The notes beneath the pieces are model-generated. The model ran no database searches. It saw nothing but the letters and a program-made list of their open reading frames with translations, and was not told the DNA's origin. Made by a program: the position numbers and the translations under genes. Shown here in pieces: positions 61,941-64,000 of a stretch of DNA of 64,000 nucleotides (position 1 is its first letter; each line of letters begins with the position of its first letter). The stretch comes from Halalkalibacter oceani (GTDB lineage: Bacteria; Bacillota; Bacilli; Bacillales; Bacillaceae_D): assembly GCF_023715705.1 (NCBI RefSeq), contig NZ_JAMBOS010000003.1:124001-188000 (forward strand), read 5' to 3'.

Positions 61941-63083
61941 ATGAATTTACGGTTTAGTGAAGAGCAGGATATGATGCGGAAAATGGTCCGTGATTTTGCC
62001 GAGGAGCAAATAACCCCTTTTATTGAGGAGATGGAAGCCAAGCAAACGTTTCCGCGCCAGATAGTTGGTAAGATGGGCGAGCTTGGGCTAATGGGCATTC
62101 CAATCCCGGAGGAGTTTGGCGGAGCGGGAATGGATTTCACCTCTTATATTATCGCCATTCATGAATTATCAAAAGTAAGCGCGGCGGTCGGCGTCATCCT
62201 TTCGGTCCATACTTCTGTCGGGACAAATCCGATTCTTTTCTTCGGAACAGAGGAGCAAAAGCAGTGCTACGTGCCGAAGCTGGCAAGCGGGCAATATTTG
62301 GGGGCCTTTGCACTAACCGAACCGAGCGCCGGCTCCGATGCGGCGGCGCTGAGAACGACGGCGGTGAAGGACGGAAACACGTACCGGCTGAACGGCTCAA
62401 AGTCATTTATTACGAATGGCGGTGAAGCGGATTGCTATATTGTCTTTGCCTCGACAGCGCCGGAGAAAGGGGCGAGAGGAATTTCCGCTTTTATTGTCGA
62501 GAAGGATACACCTGGCTTTCTCATCGGAAAAAAAGAGCAAAAAATGGGGCTGAACGGCTCGCATACGACAGAACTCATTTTCGAAGATGCCCGTATCCCG
62601 CAGGAAAACCTGCTCGGCGCTGAAGGGGAAGGCTTTAAAATCGCGCTGGCCAACCTTAATCATGGCCGGATCGGGATTGCCGCCCAGGCATTGGGAATCG
62701 CTGAGGCCGCCTTTGCGGCAGCAAGCGGCTATGCCAAGGAGCGGAAGCAGTTCGGCAAAGCAATCGGCCGTCAGCAGGCGATCGGCTTTAAGCTCGCTGA
62801 AATGGCGACGAAGATTGAAGCGGCGAGACTGTTGACCTACCGGGCAGCCGCACTTACCGATCAGGGACGGCATTGTGGGCAGGAGGCTTCGATGGCGAAG
62901 CTCTTTTCGTCGCGCACGGCAGTGGAGGTCGCGATTGAGGCCGTGCAGGTTTTTGGCGGCTATGGATATACAAAGGATTATCCGGTTGAACGCTATTTCC
63001 GCGACGCGAAAGTGTGCGAAATCTATGAAGGCACAAGTGAGATTCAAAGAGTTGTCATTAGCAAACAGCTGTTAGCAGATTAG
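61941..63083 (+). CDS. Acyl-CoA dehydrogenase (MmgC-like)
   Basis: FAD enzyme introducing the 2,3 double bond into acyl-CoA. 380 residues, usual length. [21 protein letters not shown] and [20 protein letters not shown] form the FAD-substrate pocket; catalytic Glu in [11 protein letters not shown]. Starts [24 protein letters not shown]. It is a close paralogue of the truncated gene that follows. GGAGGGGAAGCG precedes the ATG. Short-chain or branched-chain preference cannot be fixed. Confidence 0.93.
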   Translation: MNLRFSEEQDMMRKMVRDFAEEQITPFIEEMEAKQTFPRQIVGKMGELGLMGIPIPEEFGGAGMDFTSYIIAIHELSKVSAAVGVILSVHTSVGTNPILFFGTEEQKQCYVPKLASGQYLGAFALTEPSAGSDAAALRTTAVKDGNTYRLNGSKSFITNGGEADCYIVFASTAPEKGARGISAFIVEKDTPGFLIGKKEQKMGLNGSHTTELIFEDARIPQENLLGAEGEGFKIALANLNHGRIGIAAQALGIAEAAFAAASGYAKERKQFGKAIGRQQAIGFKLAEMATKIEAARLLTYRAAALTDQGRHCGQEASMAKLFSSRTAVEVAIEAVQVFGGYGYTKDYPVERYFRDAKVCEIYEGTSEIQRVVISKQLLAD

Positions 63084-63094
63084 GGGGGAGAAGG

Positions 63095-64000
63095 ATGAAT
63101 TTTTTACTGACGGATGAGCAAGAGATGATTCGGAAAATGGTGCGGGAGTTTGCCGAAAAAGAAATTGCGCCAACAGCGGCCGAGCGTGATGAGGAGGAAC
63201 GGTTTGACCGGACACATTTTGAGAAAATGGCAGCTCTCGGTCTCACCGGCATTCCGTGGCCTGAGAAATACGGCGGAATTGGGGCGGATTACGTAAGCTA
63301 TGTGATCGCCGTTGAGGAGCTGTCACGCGTCTGCGCGTCAACAGGGGTGACATTGTCAGCCCATCTATCGCTCGCGAGCTGGCCAATTTACAAATTCGGC
63401 ACAGAAGAACAAAAGCAGACCCATTTGCGCGCCTTGGCGGAAGGCACGAAGATCGGCGCCTACGGCTTAACGGAGCCTGGCTCAGGCTCGGATGCCGCCG
63501 CGATGAAAACAACAGCCGTTGAGGAAGAGGATGCATATGTGCTGAACGGGTCAAAGATTTTCATTACAAATGGAGGTGTGGCCGACCTTTATGTTGTTTT
63601 CGCCCTGACTGACCCGGAACAGCGTCATAAAGGAGTGAGCGCTTTTATCGTCGAAGCGGATACACCTGGTTTCTCCGTCGGCAAAAAGGAGAAAAAGCTC
63701 GGCATTCGCTCCTCGCCGACGACGGAAATCATCTTTGAAAACTGCCGCGTACCGAAGGAAAATATGCTCGGCGCGCGGGGAGAAGGCTTTAAAATTGCGA
63801 TGATGACATTGGATGGAGGAAGAAACGGGATCGCCGCCCAGGCGGTCGGGATTGCTCAGGGGGCGCTTGATGCTGCCATCGATTATGCGAAGACGCGCAG
63901 GCAGTTCGGCAAGGCAATCGGCCAGCAGCAGGGCATTGCCTTTAAACTCGCCGATATGGCGACAAAGGTCGAGGCGAGCCGGCTTTTAACCTACCAGGCA
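63095..64000 (+). CDS. acdA: Acyl-CoA dehydrogenase AcdA (3' end outside window)
   Basis: 302 residues up to the window edge with no stop; begins at ATG 63095 after GGGGGGAGAAGG, 11 bases past the previous stop. [39 protein letters not shown] and [64 protein letters not shown] follow B. subtilis AcdA almost word for word. The catalytic Glu region is beyond the edge. Different from the gene before it at many positions, so a true second enzyme of the operon. Confidence 0.93.
   Translation, partial: MNFLLTDEQEMIRKMVREFAEKEIAPTAAERDEEERFDRTHFEKMAALGLTGIPWPEKYGGIGADYVSYVIAVEELSRVCASTGVTLSAHLSLASWPIYKFGTEEQKQTHLRALAEGTKIGAYGLTEPGSGSDAAAMKTTAVEEEDAYVLNGSKIFITNGGVADLYVVFALTDPEQRHKGVSAFIVEADTPGFSVGKKEKKLGIRSSPTTEIIFENCRVPKENMLGARGEGFKIAMMTLDGGRNGIAAQAVGIAQGALDAAIDYAKTRRQFGKAIGQQQGIAFKLADMATKVEASRLLTYQA

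Overview
The window comes from a low- to mid-GC Firmicute of the Bacillaceae. The evidence is gene content and order. From about 19 kb to the right edge there is a broken but recognisable version of the Bacillus subtilis ywd-ywf-ywg-ywh-ywi-ywj segment: pdxK, ung, ywdI, ywdK, gerQ, hemQ, pta, lipL, ywfO, ywgA, ywhB-like, ywhD, pbpG, speE, speB, ywiB, argS, clsB, fadF, acdA. Strong AGGAGG-type ribosome sites, frequent TTG/GTG starts and spore genes (cwlJ, gerQ) agree. Four TRAP transporters and a cation-coupled dicarboxylate/amino-acid symporter suggest a saline or alkaline lifestyle, but that is inference. No tRNA, rRNA, CRISPR array or transposase gene was seen.

Layout. 0-6.3 kb: the end of an alpha-glucosidase, the CshA helicase, an unusual glutamine synthetase under two GlnR/TnrA boxes, a RarD-type permease and pdxK. 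6.4-8.2 kb: a chemoreceptor. 8.4-18.9 kb: a sugar-acid island with two complete TRAP transporters (order QMP, then PQM), a GntR/FCD regulator and three mandelate-racemase-type enolase-superfamily enzymes, with CcpA (cre) sites at both transporter promoters. 19-25.2 kb: ung, an AbrB-family membrane protein, then an operon amtB / GlnD-like nucleotidyltransferase / DnaQ-like exonuclease / GlnR-like regulator without its sensing tail, preceded by a TnrA-type box, then ywdI. 25.3-34.9 kb: mostly housekeeping and spore genes. 35.3-39.1 kb: a third TRAP set with a pentulose-phosphate-type epimerase. 39.3-46.5 kb: a two-component system with a solute-binding sensor and an NtrC-type sigma-54 activator, next to a TAXI-type TRAP transporter that has a well-formed -24/-12 promoter. 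46.7-56.1 kb: tautomerase, ywhD, pbpG, polyamine genes, argS and small membrane proteins, with a 114-bp tandem repeat. 56.2-64 kb: a cardiolipin synthase gene, then a fatty-acid or branched-chain acyl-CoA oxidation operon (fadF, thiolase, 3-hydroxybutyryl-CoA dehydrogenase, two acyl-CoA dehydrogenases, the last cut by the window edge).

Themes that cross genes. (1) Nitrogen: a glutamine synthetase in which the residue matching B. subtilis Arg62 is Pro, three good GlnR/TnrA boxes, an amtB without a PII gene, and a GlnR-like protein lacking the glutamine-synthetase-sensing C-terminus; together these suggest an altered nitrogen circuit. (2) Sigma-54 control of a TRAP-TAXI transporter by a receiver-bearing activator, uncommon in Bacillus. 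(3) Two dispersed intergenic repeat families and a shared terminator design (upper stem CAAAAGG/CCTTTTG) across the window.
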